Source of the DNA: Candidatus Levyibacteriota bacterium
Lineage (GTDB): Bacteria > Patescibacteria > Microgenomatia > Levybacterales > UBA12049
Direction of reading: 5' to 3'
DNA: 20,516 nucleotides
Assembly: GCA_003173915.1 (NCBI GenBank)
Contig: PPGL01000022.1
Location: 1 to 20,516 of the forward strand
Made by a program: the position numbers and the translations under genes. This document shows, piece by piece, positions 1 to 7,313 of the stretch. Each line of letters starts with the position of its first letter. Position 1 is the stretch's first letter. Below the pieces are notes generated by a model. That model was given only the letters and a program-made list of their open reading frames with translations, was not told the origin of the DNA and did no database searches.

Positions 1-479
1 ACGATGCCGCACTTGCAATATCTGAAAATTATCCCGGTGGAGAAGACGCATTTATTAATGAAATGAATGATAATGCAAAACGTTTTCATTTATTCAACAC
101 ACACTATGGAGATCCAGTTGGACTAACAGATGATGCGACGTATACAACTGTTGTAGATTTAGCAAGACTTACAAGTATTGCTTTGAAAAATCCAACATTT
201 AAAAAAATAGTTGGCATGCAATCTGTAACTATTTCGACTGTTGATGGAAGCCAATACTTTCCATTAAAAACGACAAATGAATTACTAGGAATAGATGGCG
301 TTACCGGGGTAAAAACAGGATACACAGAAGGTGCAAGAGAAGTGTTGGTAACATCTGTTGTGAGAGGTAATCACACATTTATTATTGTTGTCATGCGAAG
401 TGATGATCGGTTTGCAGATACGGAGGCTCTAATCCATACTATTGTAGATAACGTTACTTTTGAACCCATGCATTTGTAA
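1..479 (+). CDS. D-alanyl-D-alanine carboxypeptidase (S11/PBP5-like), C-terminal part
   Basis: This is the 3' part of a gene that enters from the left edge; the frame is open from base 3, so the ATG at 63 is internal. The family trims the terminal D-Ala from peptidoglycan stem peptides outside the membrane. The KTG active-site triad is encoded at 312-320 in the context GVKTGYT. The first bases (..AC GAT GCC GCA CTT GCA) fit the sequence just after the SxN motif, whose Asn codon would be cut by the window edge (AAC, inference). The SxxK serine and the signal peptide lie outside. No C-terminal amphipathic anchor domain follows: the protein ends about 50 residues after KTG, so only the catalytic domain is present. 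The 3' end overlaps the convergent neighbour by 26 bp. Family assignment is confident; which Dac paralogue it is cannot be told. Confidence 0.88.
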   Translation, partial: DAALAISENYPGGEDAFINEMNDNAKRFHLFNTHYGDPVGLTDDATYTTVVDLARLTSIALKNPTFKKIVGMQSVTISTVDGSQYFPLKTTNELLGIDGVTGVKTGYTEGAREVLVTSVVRGNHTFIIVVMRSDDRFADTEALIHTIVDNVTFEPMHL

Positions 480-1509
480 TTGCCGACACAAATGCATAAA
501 AATTATTGTCTCCCTCAAAAACAATAATTGGCATAAGATATTTTTGTGCAGGATTATCCCCAATATAATATCCAAGTGTTACATTTCTAATTATTGCTGG
601 GAGTGTGGGAGTATCGTAATTCGCAATATATCCATTTCCTTTTTTTAAATCGTCAAATGCCTGTTGTGCAGTTTTAATTGGATATGTTTCAAATGAGGTT
701 TGGTTAATGACTCTATGAACATATGTTGCAGCAACAATTTGTGGCCCTGTATCTCCCGATCCAACAAATCCTTCCAGAAGTGATGCTGGGTAGTGTGGGT
801 AATAAATAGGTATTTGATTTATATCATTTTGATAAAAATCAACGCGAATAATATCTGCACCAGACAAACTCGTTGCAGGGATTAACGCATTATTTTGAAT
901 TGAGAAAAGTGATGTTTGTGTTTTTGTATCGTCGATGTCACTCGGAAGTGTTGAAAGAAAATTTGAGAAATAATTTTTAACTGTCGTAACTGCACTTGGT
1001 GGATCTCCAAGATTGTTTCCGCCACTTACCGTGCTGTTTTGTAAATAATCTGTTGACAGAGAAAAATCAAAATTTAATACATTTAGAGTAAGTGTTCGAT
1101 TTAAAAAAGAAGAATTTTTCCATTGATAAATAGTATCTGACAAAGACGTCGGATCAGAAATAAATCCATTGTTCGCTGCAGCTGCTTTTGCACTGTCAAA
1201 ACTTGAAAAATTTACCTGTGGTTGCTGAAAAGCGTATACACGCATTCTGTCATCAAATTGAGGAAGTGATCCACTGACTGTGTTAAGTTGTATTTGAGGA
1301 AGTGTTGAGACTATTGAAACAGGGAAAAGAATTTGAGGTAGCTTTCCATATCCTGTCGTTGGTGGAGGAGGTGGAATAGGTGCAATTATTTGCCTTACAG
1401 CAGTAAATAAACGAAATGTTACAAAAACAAAAATAATACTAAGAATTCCTATTCCAAAACCTATGCCAATTTTTCTTGTTACTTCAGTTACTCTATGAAG
1501 CACCGTCAT
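454..1509 (-). CDS. Single-pass membrane-anchored extracytoplasmic protein, unknown function
   Basis: This is a protein of about 351 residues starting MTVLHRV. An N-terminal transmembrane helix (about residues 18-40, GIGFGIGILSIIFVFV) is followed by a proline-rich linker (PIPPPPP) and a soluble domain of about 290 residues rich in Ser, Thr, Asn and aromatic residues, with no cysteine pairs seen. The C-terminal part (YYIGDNPAQKYLMPIIVFEG) has the alternating pattern of PepSY/YycI-like extracytoplasmic domains, which is a weak inference. The start at 1509 is preferred over the longer frame to 1545: a TATACT box lies 6 nt upstream with TTGCAT 18 bp further, and the longer version would run through that promoter into the gltX start. 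The gene is divergent from gltX and overlaps the carboxypeptidase end by 26 bp. Function is not recognised. Confidence 0.75.
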   Translation of the reverse strand: MTVLHRVTEVTRKIGIGFGIGILSIIFVFVTFRLFTAVRQIIAPIPPPPPTTGYGKLPQILFPVSIVSTLPQIQLNTVSGSLPQFDDRMRVYAFQQPQVNFSSFDSAKAAAANNGFISDPTSLSDTIYQWKNSSFLNRTLTLNVLNFDFSLSTDYLQNSTVSGGNNLGDPPSAVTTVKNYFSNFLSTLPSDIDDTKTQTSLFSIQNNALIPATSLSGADIIRVDFYQNDINQIPIYYPHYPASLLEGFVGSGDTGPQIVAATYVHRVINQTSFETYPIKTAQQAFDDLKKGNGYIANYDTPTLPAIIRNVTLGYYIGDNPAQKYLMPIIVFEGDNNFYAFVSAITNAWVQK

Positions 1510-1548
1510 GACTTGAGTATATCGGGAACTTAAGCTACAATGCAAGTT
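1510..1548. promoter_or_regulatory. Interleaved divergent promoters for gltX and the 454-1509 gene
   Basis: Plus strand: TTGAGT (1513-1518), 17 bp, TACAAT (1536-1541), 7 nt, ATG at 1549. Minus strand: TTGCAT (1540-1545), 18 bp, TATACT (1516-1521), 6 nt, ATG at 1509. The -35 of each strand overlaps or abuts the -10 of the other. Both predicted transcription starts fall at the start codons, so both mRNAs should be leaderless, and the two promoters should exclude each other. Boxes are read by eye. Confidence 0.65.
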
Positions 1549-2937
1549 ATGATACGTTTAAGAATGGCTCCAAGTCCAACTGGAGAATATCATATTGGAC
1601 ATATCCGAACTGTACTATATAATTTTGCATTTGCCAAAAAAAATGATGGGAAATTTATTATTCGAATTGAAGATACTGATAGAGAACGTTTTGTTGAGGG
1701 AGCAATTGATAGAATTTTAGATGTTATTACTGCGTATGGTTTTTCTTGGGATGAAGGTCCAAGAGTTGAAGGGAAATTTGGTCCATACATTCAATCCGAA
1801 CGATTGCCATTATATAAAAAATATGCAGAAGAATTAATAGAGAAAAAAGCTGCATATTATTGTTTTTGTAGTCCAGAGCGTTTGACTCAAATGCGTGAAG
1901 AACAAAAACGTAAAGGAATAGCATCTACAAGGTATGATAAATTATGTCTGAAATTATCACAAGAGGAAGTCAAAAAAAATCTTGCAGATGGAATGAAATA
2001 TGTTATTCGTCTCAATGTGTCGGGAAATAGAATTATTTCTTTTGATGATGTTGTTTTTGGAAAAATTGGTGTTAATTCAAGTGAAATAGATGACCAGGTT
2101 CTTCTAAAATCTGATGGATTTCCAACGTATCATCTTGCTGTGGTTATTGATGACCATTTAATGGAAATTACTCATGTCATGCGAGGAAATGATTGGCTTC
2201 CGTCTACCCCCAAACATATACTATTATACGAAGCATTTGGTTGGGAAATTCCAACATATATTCATCTGCCAAATTTAAAAGAACTTGGTGCATCAAAAAA
2301 ACTTTCCAAAAGGTACGGTCCTGTGTCCGCAAAAGAGTTTTTAGATGAAGGATACCTTCCGGAAGCATTAAATAATTTTCTGATGTTTCTTGGATGGAAT
2401 CCTGGGACAGAGAAAGAATTGTATTCTTTGGAAGAGTTTATTCAGGATTTTGATATTCATAAAATTCACAAAGTTGATCTTGTATCTTTTGATCGCGAAA
2501 AACTTACCTGGATGAACGGGGAATATATTCGAAATGAAAGGACAGAAATAATAACAGAAAAATTAAAAAATTTTTATAAAAACGATCAAGAAATCATTGC
2601 ATTTTTTAATCAAGAAAAAAATTATATTCTTGCAGTTGTTTCTTTAGCACAAACAAGAATGAAAACACTTAAAGAGTTTAGAGATCTTGTTCTTCCAGTT
2701 AAAATATCTCTTTTAGAGGATGAGAAAAAAATCGCAGAGGATATAAAAAAAGAGTTTATGAATATTTCTATTTGGAACAGAGAAGCAATTCTCGCAGCAA
2801 TGCGAACTGTTTTATCTTCTCATAAAGCAAAGGGAAGCGTATTGTATAAAATATTTACGGGAAGAGAAAAGGGGTTACCACTTCCAGAAATGCTTGAACT
2901 TTTGGGACAAGAACAGACAGTAAAAAGACTTTCCTAA
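1549..2937 (+). CDS. gltX: Glutamyl-tRNA synthetase
   Basis: This class I aminoacyl-tRNA synthetase charges tRNA with glutamate in the cytoplasm and may be non-discriminating where no GlnRS exists. The protein is 462 residues, normal for the family. Visible motifs are the N-terminal RMAPSPTG, the HIGH signature (H15-H18), and the KMSKS loop as KLSKR (residues 251-255). A probable zinc site of the CxC...YxxxC type is present (C105, C107, Y129, C133), as in the E. coli enzyme. The rest is the helical anticodon-binding region. The start at 1549 gives the typical N-terminus and lies 7 nt after the -10 box; an ATG at 1540 overlaps the predicted -10 and is less likely. No Shine-Dalgarno is seen, in line with a leaderless mRNA. 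The next gene starts 1 nt after the stop codon, so gltX probably heads a unit with the membrane-lipid genes. Confidence 0.97.
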   Translation: MIRLRMAPSPTGEYHIGHIRTVLYNFAFAKKNDGKFIIRIEDTDRERFVEGAIDRILDVITAYGFSWDEGPRVEGKFGPYIQSERLPLYKKYAEELIEKKAAYYCFCSPERLTQMREEQKRKGIASTRYDKLCLKLSQEEVKKNLADGMKYVIRLNVSGNRIISFDDVVFGKIGVNSSEIDDQVLLKSDGFPTYHLAVVIDDHLMEITHVMRGNDWLPSTPKHILLYEAFGWEIPTYIHLPNLKELGASKKLSKRYGPVSAKEFLDEGYLPEALNNFLMFLGWNPGTEKELYSLEEFIQDFDIHKIHKVDLVSFDREKLTWMNGEYIRNERTEIITEKLKNFYKNDQEIIAFFNQEKNYILAVVSLAQTRMKTLKEFRDLVLPVKISLLEDEKKIAEDIKKEFMNISIWNREAILAAMRTVLSSHKAKGSVLYKIFTGREKGLPLPEMLELLGQEQTVKRLS

Positions 2938-2938
2938 T

Positions 2939-3529
2939 ATGAAGCATTCTCTTGCCCGTGTGTTGTCATTGGTATTTCATCCAATTTTTTTTACCTTACT
3001 TATCCCATTTCTTGTTATCTATTATCATACCTCAAACGTTATTACTGGACTTGAATGGATGATTTTCTCAGCACTATTTCTTTTGCTTGCAATTATTGTT
3101 TTCTTTTTCCTAGAACCTGTAGAATTTCTCACAGATTTTGATCTCTCAAAAAGACAAAAGCGTCCACTATTTTATTCCATTATTCTTTTTTTTGCAGTTA
3201 TATATTTTATTATTGCAATTCTTTTTAAAGGAATTTTTTTCCCATTAAGTATTGTTGCGTTGGGAATTATTTTAGGAATTGTACTGTTTGAATTTGCAAA
3301 CTTTTATTTAAAAGTAAGTATTCATAGTGCAATTTCTTCTGCATACGTTGTCACTATTTTTCTTCTATACGGAATAACAGCTGGAATTCTTATGTGTTGG
3401 ATTCCCTTTGCTGTAGCATGGTCTAGGGTTGTCCTTAAAAAACATACAAAGTGGGAAATAGTGACAGGAGGAATCCTTGGAATTCTTGTTACTCTTGTTA
3501 CTTTTGCTTTGGCAAAAATATTGTTATAG
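2939..3529 (+). CDS. PAP2-superfamily-like integral membrane phosphatase
   Basis: This is a 196-residue membrane protein with about six hydrophobic segments. Degenerate PAP2 (type 2 phosphatidic acid phosphatase) motifs can be seen in order: a basic stretch ending RP (SKRQKRP), a central K-x-S-x-H (KVSIHSA, replacing PSGH), and a third motif S-R-x5-H-x3-E (SRVVLKKHTKWE, replacing SRx5Hx3D). The family removes phosphate from lipid phosphates, including undecaprenyl pyrophosphate, at the outer membrane face. It starts 1 nt after gltX and is followed 9 nt later by an undecaprenol/diacylglycerol kinase gene. That fits a role in C55 carrier-lipid turnover (inference). The departures from the canonical motifs leave the substrate uncertain. 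Confidence 0.75.
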   Translation: MKHSLARVLSLVFHPIFFTLLIPFLVIYYHTSNVITGLEWMIFSALFLLLAIIVFFFLEPVEFLTDFDLSKRQKRPLFYSIILFFAVIYFIIAILFKGIFFPLSIVALGIILGIVLFEFANFYLKVSIHSAISSAYVVTIFLLYGITAGILMCWIPFAVAWSRVVLKKHTKWEIVTGGILGILVTLVTFALAKILL

Positions 3530-3538
3530 AATAAAACT

Positions 3539-3907
3539 ATGATTCACCATCGCAAGCTTATTGACTCTTTCAAGTTTGCTTTAGAAGGAGTACATTTTGC
3601 CTTTAGGAATAACCAAAATCTCCAAATTCACCTTGCGATTGCTGTGCTTGTCGCAATTATGAGTATTGTTTTTCGTATTAATGGGTTTGAAATGGGAATA
3701 TTAGGAGTGATTATTCTTTTAGTTATTGCAGCAGAAATGATTAATACATCAATTGAAGAGATGGTTGATTTAATTACCAACGAACACCGGAAAGAAGCAA
3801 AAATTGCGAAAGATGTTGCAGCAGGAATGGTACTTGTTACAGCAGGGGGTTCTGTGATTGTTGGAATTCTCGTTTTCTTGCCTCATATCCTTAGATTATT
3901 TCATTAA
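3539..3907 (+). CDS. dgkA: Diacylglycerol kinase / undecaprenol kinase (DgkA family)
   Basis: The 122-residue protein matches the length of the small membrane DgkA family. It carries the signature AEMINTSIEEMVDLI (about residues 65-79) followed by H and AKIAKDVAAGMVL, which hold the catalytic and nucleotide-binding residues. Three transmembrane helices can be seen, with an amphipathic N-terminus (RKLIDSFKFALEGVHFAFRNNQN). In Gram-positive-type bacteria this family phosphorylates undecaprenol to make the carrier lipid for peptidoglycan and glycan synthesis. Its place directly after a PAP2-like phosphatase supports a carrier-lipid salvage role rather than diacylglycerol recycling, but the sequence alone does not settle the substrate. 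The next gene begins 1 nt after the stop. Confidence 0.93.
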   Translation: MIHHRKLIDSFKFALEGVHFAFRNNQNLQIHLAIAVLVAIMSIVFRINGFEMGILGVIILLVIAAEMINTSIEEMVDLITNEHRKEAKIAKDVAAGMVLVTAGGSVIVGILVFLPHILRLFH

Positions 3908-3908
3908 C

Positions 3909-4505
3909 ATGATTAATCCAAATTTTGTTTATCTTGCCGCAGTGCTTAATTTTATTGGGACATTTGATTATTTACTTGGTACTATCAAAGGAAAGTTAAA
4001 ACCAAACCGTGTTACGTGGATATTATGGTCTTTAGCTCCTCTTATTGCTTTTGCTGCAGAAGTAACTCAAGGAGCAGGAATTACTGGCCTTATGACTTTT
4101 ACAGCAGGGTTTTTCCCACTTCTTATTGTAGTTGCTTCATTTATTAGTAAAAAATCTTATTGGAAAATTAGTTTTTTTGACGTGGTTTGTGGAGGATTTT
4201 CTTTACTAGGACTTTATATGTGGTACATAACAAAAGCAGGAAATATCGCTATTTTTTTTAGTATTTTTGCCGATTTAATGGCGGCAATCCCAACCATGAT
4301 AAAATCATACATTGCGCCAGAAACAGAATCATACAAAGCATACTTTTTCAGCGCGCTTGCTGCGGCAGTAACTCTTTTAACAGTGACATCGTGGAATCTT
4401 GCAATGGTTGGATTCCCTTTATATATTCTCATCATTTGCTCTTTTTTTGTTATTCTCATTAAGTTTAGACTTGGAGAAAAGATAGACCTATTATTTGAAA
4501 AATAA
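3909..4505 (+). CDS. Multi-pass membrane protein, possibly PQ-loop/SWEET-like
   Basis: This is a protein of 198 residues with about seven hydrophobic helices and short loops. Two internal segments look related: an early one with PNRVTWILWSLAPLI and a later one with AIPTMIKSYIAPETESYKAY. Each places a conserved Pro in a helix followed by an aromatic/Ser pattern, reminiscent of the two triple-helix bundles of PQ-loop/SWEET transporters. This is pattern-based inference and the PQ dipeptide itself is absent. I chose the ATG at 3909, 1 nt after the DgkA stop; the longer frame from 3858 runs into dgkA. The tight spacing suggests cotranscription with gltX, PAP2 and dgkA. Substrate unknown. Confidence 0.7.
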   Translation: MINPNFVYLAAVLNFIGTFDYLLGTIKGKLKPNRVTWILWSLAPLIAFAAEVTQGAGITGLMTFTAGFFPLLIVVASFISKKSYWKISFFDVVCGGFSLLGLYMWYITKAGNIAIFFSIFADLMAAIPTMIKSYIAPETESYKAYFFSALAAAVTLLTVTSWNLAMVGFPLYILIICSFFVILIKFRLGEKIDLLFEK

Positions 4506-4526
4506 ACGCTATAAAGTTTCCTATAA

Positions 4527-4817
4527 ATGAAACAATACTTTTTATATATTGTCTGTTGCGTAGATACTACATTTTACGTTGGAATCACAACCGATCTAAA
4601 AAGAAGAATACAACAACACAATGGAATCAAAAAAGGAGGAGCAAAATATACACAAGGTCGCAGGCCGGTTGTTCTTGTGTATTTTAAAGAATATACATCT
4701 CGCTCGGCGGCTCAAAAAGCAGAATATATGTTTAAAAAACTTTCTCATAAAGAAAAAGAGAAACTTTGTTTGGATAAGAAATTGAACACAAATGCCAGTG
4801 CTGCTATACTAGGATAG
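4527..4817 (+). CDS. GIY-YIG domain endonuclease-like protein (YhbQ/UPF0213 type)
   Basis: The protein has 96 residues, almost entirely one GIY-YIG domain. The first strand has YIV (residues 7-9) and the second FYVGITTD with YVG at 17-19. The catalytic Arg is R27 (RR at 26-27), followed by the QHN triplet (30-32), KYT at 40-42 and the metal-binding Glu E66 (QKAEYMFKKLSHKEK). This matches stand-alone YhbQ-like proteins, whose cellular role in DNA processing is poorly defined. A TATAAA-like box at 4510-4515 lies 11 nt before the ATG, with no clear -35. Its 3' end contains the promoter of the next gene, which begins on the base after its TAG stop. Confidence 0.9.
   Translation: MKQYFLYIVCCVDTTFYVGITTDLKRRIQQHNGIKKGGAKYTQGRRPVVLVYFKEYTSRSAAQKAEYMFKKLSHKEKEKLCLDKKLNTNASAAILG
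4782..4817 (+). promoter_or_regulatory. Promoter inside the GIY-YIG gene driving the glycosyltransferase
   Basis: TTGAAC at 4782-4787, a 17 bp spacer and TATACT at 4805-4810, with an upstream TGC making an extended -10. The ATG of the next gene is 7 nt downstream, so the predicted transcription start is at the start codon. It lies wholly within the coding end of the GIY-YIG gene. Confidence 0.6.
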
Positions 4818-6554
4818 ATGTTAAAAAAATCTTTACTCCGCTTTTTCACCAAATGGTATGCACTTCTTAGTATTATAATTATTGCCAGTCTTTTTAGAAT
4901 TATTCTTTTAGATAGAATCCCTGCAGGTGTTGTACAAGACGAATTAACCTATCTTCTTAATGCAAAAGCAATTTTTCTGACAGGAACAGACATAACAGGT
5001 ACGTGGAATCCGCTTTCTATTTTTATTTTCCATTATCCACCAGGAAATATACAAGCCGAGCTCCCTTATTTTCTTTTCGCACCGCTACTTGGAATTTTTC
5101 CATTCTCTCTTTTTACTGCTCATCTTACAAATGCCCTTTTTGGCATAGCAACAGTGGTCGTTATTTATTTTTTAACAAAAGAATTATATGGAGAAAGTGT
5201 TGCTTTTATTGCGGGTCTTGTTGCTTCTGTAAATCCTTGGATGGTATACATTAGTCGAACAGCGTATGAAGTTGTCCCGGCGGTATTTTTTTACCTCTTA
5301 GGAATATATGTTCTTTATAAAACAAAAAAATGGAAAATATTTTATTCTTTGCCTATTTTTTTATTAGGTTTTTACTCCTATATTGGTATGAAAATTATAT
5401 TTCCTCTCGTCATTATCGCGACAAGTATATTTTCTTGGTATAAAAATAATAAAAAAAATTCCATACAGTATATTTTTCTGTGTAGTGCTGCTTTACTAAT
5501 TGTTGCCATATATTTTGGTTTTCTTGCATTACAACCGTCATCTTCACGAATTGGAGAATTATTTTCGTTTTCTGACCCTAAAATCACCCAACAAGTTGAT
5601 GCATTTCGAAAATCAAGTCTTCACAGCCCTCTTATTGGAGTATTTGATAACAAACTAACCATAGGTCTTATTGTACTAGTACAAAAATTCTTTCTTGCAT
5701 TTTCGTTTAGTTATTTATTTTTATATGGAGATTCATTTTTTTCTCTATGGCATCACGGATTATTTTATTATATAGATGTTGTTTTTCTTATTGCAGGGAT
5801 GATAGGTGCGTTTGTTAATTCAAAAAGAAATTTTCTCTTTATTATATCTACTATTATTATTGGTATTATTCCACAACTTGCTCATTCAAATGATGTAAAT
5901 AATTTTACTCCACATATTGCATTTATTTTTCCATTTTTTTGTATGCTTATTGGCTACGGAATCTGGAGCATTATTACTAGTGTAAAAAATCATTCAACCA
6001 AAAAAGTGATTGGAGTTGTAATTGCGCTTTTATATATTGTGATGATAGGAAACTTTATACAAATATATTTTTTTCAAAGTCCAATTGAAAGCGGCTATTT
6101 TGGATTTGCCGATAGAGTAGCGGTCCAATATGTTCATCTTGCCGCATCAAACAATGAAAAAGTATATGTCTATGCATATCACCCAAAAACATTTTTCCAG
6201 CGTTACCTTTTTTACACAAATACTACTGCTGTTTCTTATAAAAAAATGCAAGATGCACTGCAATTTGATCAACTTTCTTTAGGACCTGTCACAATAAATC
6301 CATGCAAAAATATTGATGTAAATAAAGTACAAGGGATAGTAATTATGGATGCACTTTGTGGAAATAAAAACTCAAGTCCTCATCTGACAGTTCCTCAGTT
6401 AATTGATGGAGGAGAAGTGTATGGAATTTATAATGACAAGTTATGTACGCCGTTTGTTACTCGTCAGTTTCCTTCAGATTTGTCACTAGGTGATCTTACA
6501 GTAGAGTCTTTTGCACCAGAAACTTTTTGTAACACATTCATCACAAGATACTAG
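4818..6554 (+). CDS. GT-C fold membrane glycosyltransferase (ArnT/PMT/GT39-like)
   Basis: This is a 578-residue polytopic protein. The first helix is followed by a periplasmic loop with the acidic pair D41-E42 (GVVQDELTYLLNAKAI), the placement expected for the catalytic Asp/Glu of GT-C enzymes that use polyprenyl-phosphate sugars. About ten to twelve further hydrophobic segments run to residue about 420. A soluble C-terminal part of about 150 residues follows (FADRVAVQYVHLAASNNEKVYVYAYHPK..), containing several Cys near the end. The family transfers sugars from lipid carriers to proteins or lipids on the outer face. It sits near the carrier-lipid genes but has its own promoter. Acceptor and sugar cannot be inferred. 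The gene is convergent with the next one, with 16 bp between their ends and no terminator hairpin seen. Confidence 0.85.
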   Translation: MLKKSLLRFFTKWYALLSIIIIASLFRIILLDRIPAGVVQDELTYLLNAKAIFLTGTDITGTWNPLSIFIFHYPPGNIQAELPYFLFAPLLGIFPFSLFTAHLTNALFGIATVVVIYFLTKELYGESVAFIAGLVASVNPWMVYISRTAYEVVPAVFFYLLGIYVLYKTKKWKIFYSLPIFLLGFYSYIGMKIIFPLVIIATSIFSWYKNNKKNSIQYIFLCSAALLIVAIYFGFLALQPSSSRIGELFSFSDPKITQQVDAFRKSSLHSPLIGVFDNKLTIGLIVLVQKFFLAFSFSYLFLYGDSFFSLWHHGLFYYIDVVFLIAGMIGAFVNSKRNFLFIISTIIIGIIPQLAHSNDVNNFTPHIAFIFPFFCMLIGYGIWSIITSVKNHSTKKVIGVVIALLYIVMIGNFIQIYFFQSPIESGYFGFADRVAVQYVHLAASNNEKVYVYAYHPKTFFQRYLFYTNTTAVSYKKMQDALQFDQLSLGPVTINPCKNIDVNKVQGIVIMDALCGNKNSSPHLTVPQLIDGGEVYGIYNDKLCTPFVTRQFPSDLSLGDLTVESFAPETFCNTFITRY

Positions 6555-6570
6555 AAAAAGGAAGAAGTTT

Positions 6571-6864
6571 TTAGGCTCTCATTTTTGAAGAACTCTTACT
6601 TATATTTGCAGCAATATGCATTGGTGTTTTTCTAAATTTACTTTTTGCTTCTTTTTCAAGACGTACTGCTTCTCTTTTTTGTGCTTCCTTCTCAAGAAGT
6701 ACTTCAAGTGCTTTTTGGCAATCAGCGTTGGTGCAAACTATTTGAGAATATTCAACAACTGTTGTTCCAGTAAATGTAGGAATTTTTTCTTTCCACTTTT
6801 TTGCGACCTTTTTTTTGCTTCCGCAACGTTCGCATGGTAAATCAATATACGAGCTACCTGCCAT
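6571..6864 (-). CDS. Small zinc-ribbon-like protein with charged coiled tail
   Basis: This is a protein of 97 residues. The N-terminal half carries two cysteine pairs, C11-x2-C14 (PCERCGSKKK) and C44-x4-C49 (VCTNADC), which probably bind zinc. The second half (about 50-80) is a Lys/Glu/Ala-rich helix. The start is supported by a Shine-Dalgarno AAAGGA, 6 nt before the ATG (plus-strand TCCTTT at 6871-6876), one of the few clear ones in the window. An extended -10 (TGGTATAAT on the minus strand, 6993-6998 plus TG) about 130 bp upstream suggests an mRNA with a leader of about 120 nt. Function unknown; similar small zinc proteins often bind nucleic acid or ribosomes (inference). Confidence 0.75.
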   Translation of the reverse strand: MAGSSYIDLPCERCGSKKKVAKKWKEKIPTFTGTTVVEYSQIVCTNADCQKALEVLLEKEAQKREAVRLEKEAKSKFRKTPMHIAANISKSSSKMRA

Positions 6865-7104
6865 ATGAAGTCCTTTCTTTATGTACAGAAATGGAAGTAA
6901 GAAAATCTTGAATTAAATCTCTTTTTATCCTTGCTAGCTGTAAAGTATTCAAAATAAACAGATGTATTACTTCGTCTGCAAAAGGTACGTCTATTATACC
7001 ATATATATGCAAAAAAAGCTCGTTTTTATTACACAACTCATCTGAAACGATCTTAATTTACAGAAACGCAGAAGCGTTATTAGTGGCTAGGTATGCGCTT
7101 TAGA
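6865..7104. other. Spacer with leader of the zinc-ribbon gene
   Basis: About 240 bp without a convincing gene. On the minus strand it holds the extended -10 element TGGTATAAT (6993-7000) and then the untranslated leader of the zinc-ribbon gene. A TTG-started frame of 60 codons crosses it and overlaps that gene by 11 bp, but it also crosses the promoter. The right end leads into the tRNA promoter. Confidence 0.4.
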
Positions 7105-7133
7105 TTGGATTTTCCTGCAAAATTTAGTAAAAT
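7105..7133 (+). promoter_or_regulatory. Promoter of tRNA-Gln
   Basis: TTGGAT at 7105-7110, a 17 bp spacer and TAAAAT at 7128-7133. The mature tRNA begins 11 nt after the -10 box, which fits a short 5' leader removed by RNase P. Confidence 0.6.
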
Positions 7134-7143
7134 GAGCATTGAT

Positions 7144-7214
7144 TGCCGAATCGTCTAACGGTAGGACAACGGAATCTGGATCCGTTTATTGGGGTTCGAA
7201 TCCCTGTTCGGCAG
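7144..7214 (+). tRNA. tRNA-Gln (anticodon CTG)
   Basis: The full cloverleaf can be drawn. The acceptor stem is TGCCGAA (7144-7150) with TTCGGCA (7207-7213). The D stem is GTCT/GGAC around the loop AACGGTA. The anticodon stem ACGGA/TCCGT encloses the loop ATCTGGA, giving anticodon CTG. The variable loop is four bases and the T arm has the loop TTCGAAT. The discriminator base is G, and CCA is not encoded (the bases after it are CAA). CTG reads the Gln codon CAG; charging may go through Glu-tRNA-Gln amidation if no GlnRS exists. It marks the left border of the accessory region. Confidence 0.93.
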
Positions 7215-7217
7215 CAA

Positions 7218-7250
7218 CGATTTTTACCTCAAGTTAGCCTCAGAAATTGG
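7218..7250 (+). repeat. Dispersed repeat, module 2, copy next to tRNA-Gln
   Basis: This module lies 3 nt after the tRNA end and reads CGATTTTTACCTC then AAGTTAGCCTCAGAAATTG. It matches the copy at 12935-12966 closely, including the shared TTAGCCTCAGAAA. More degraded relatives are at 9263-9283, 14635-14664 and 17328-17350. All are on the plus strand. Confidence 0.6.
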
Positions 7251-7301
7251 TTAAAAATGTCATGATCAGTCTTGGATTCGAACTAGTAGACTCAGCAATG
7301 A

Positions 7302-7307
7302 TATAAT
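7302..7307 (+). promoter_or_regulatory. -10 box of the DUF1801 gene
   Basis: A perfect TATAAT lies 6 nt before the ATG at 7314. No good -35 is seen (TTCGAA at 19 bp is poor). The spacing predicts a leaderless or nearly leaderless mRNA. Confidence 0.5.
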
Positions 7308-7313
7308 TTCATT

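Noticed and set aside
3858..3908. Upstream start for the seven-helix membrane protein
   Set aside because: It would overlap dgkA by 50 bp. The ATG at 3909, 1 nt after the dgkA stop, gives a normal membrane-protein beginning.
6854..7036. 60-codon minus-strand frame overlapping the zinc-ribbon gene by 11 bp
   Set aside because: It needs a TTG start, runs through the extended -10 TGGTATAAT and has no recognisable family. The zinc-ribbon gene has its own good Shine-Dalgarno.
7273..7296. tRNA-like T-loop (GTTCGAATCC) on the minus strand
   Set aside because: The flanking bases do not pair as a T stem and no acceptor or anticodon arm can be drawn.
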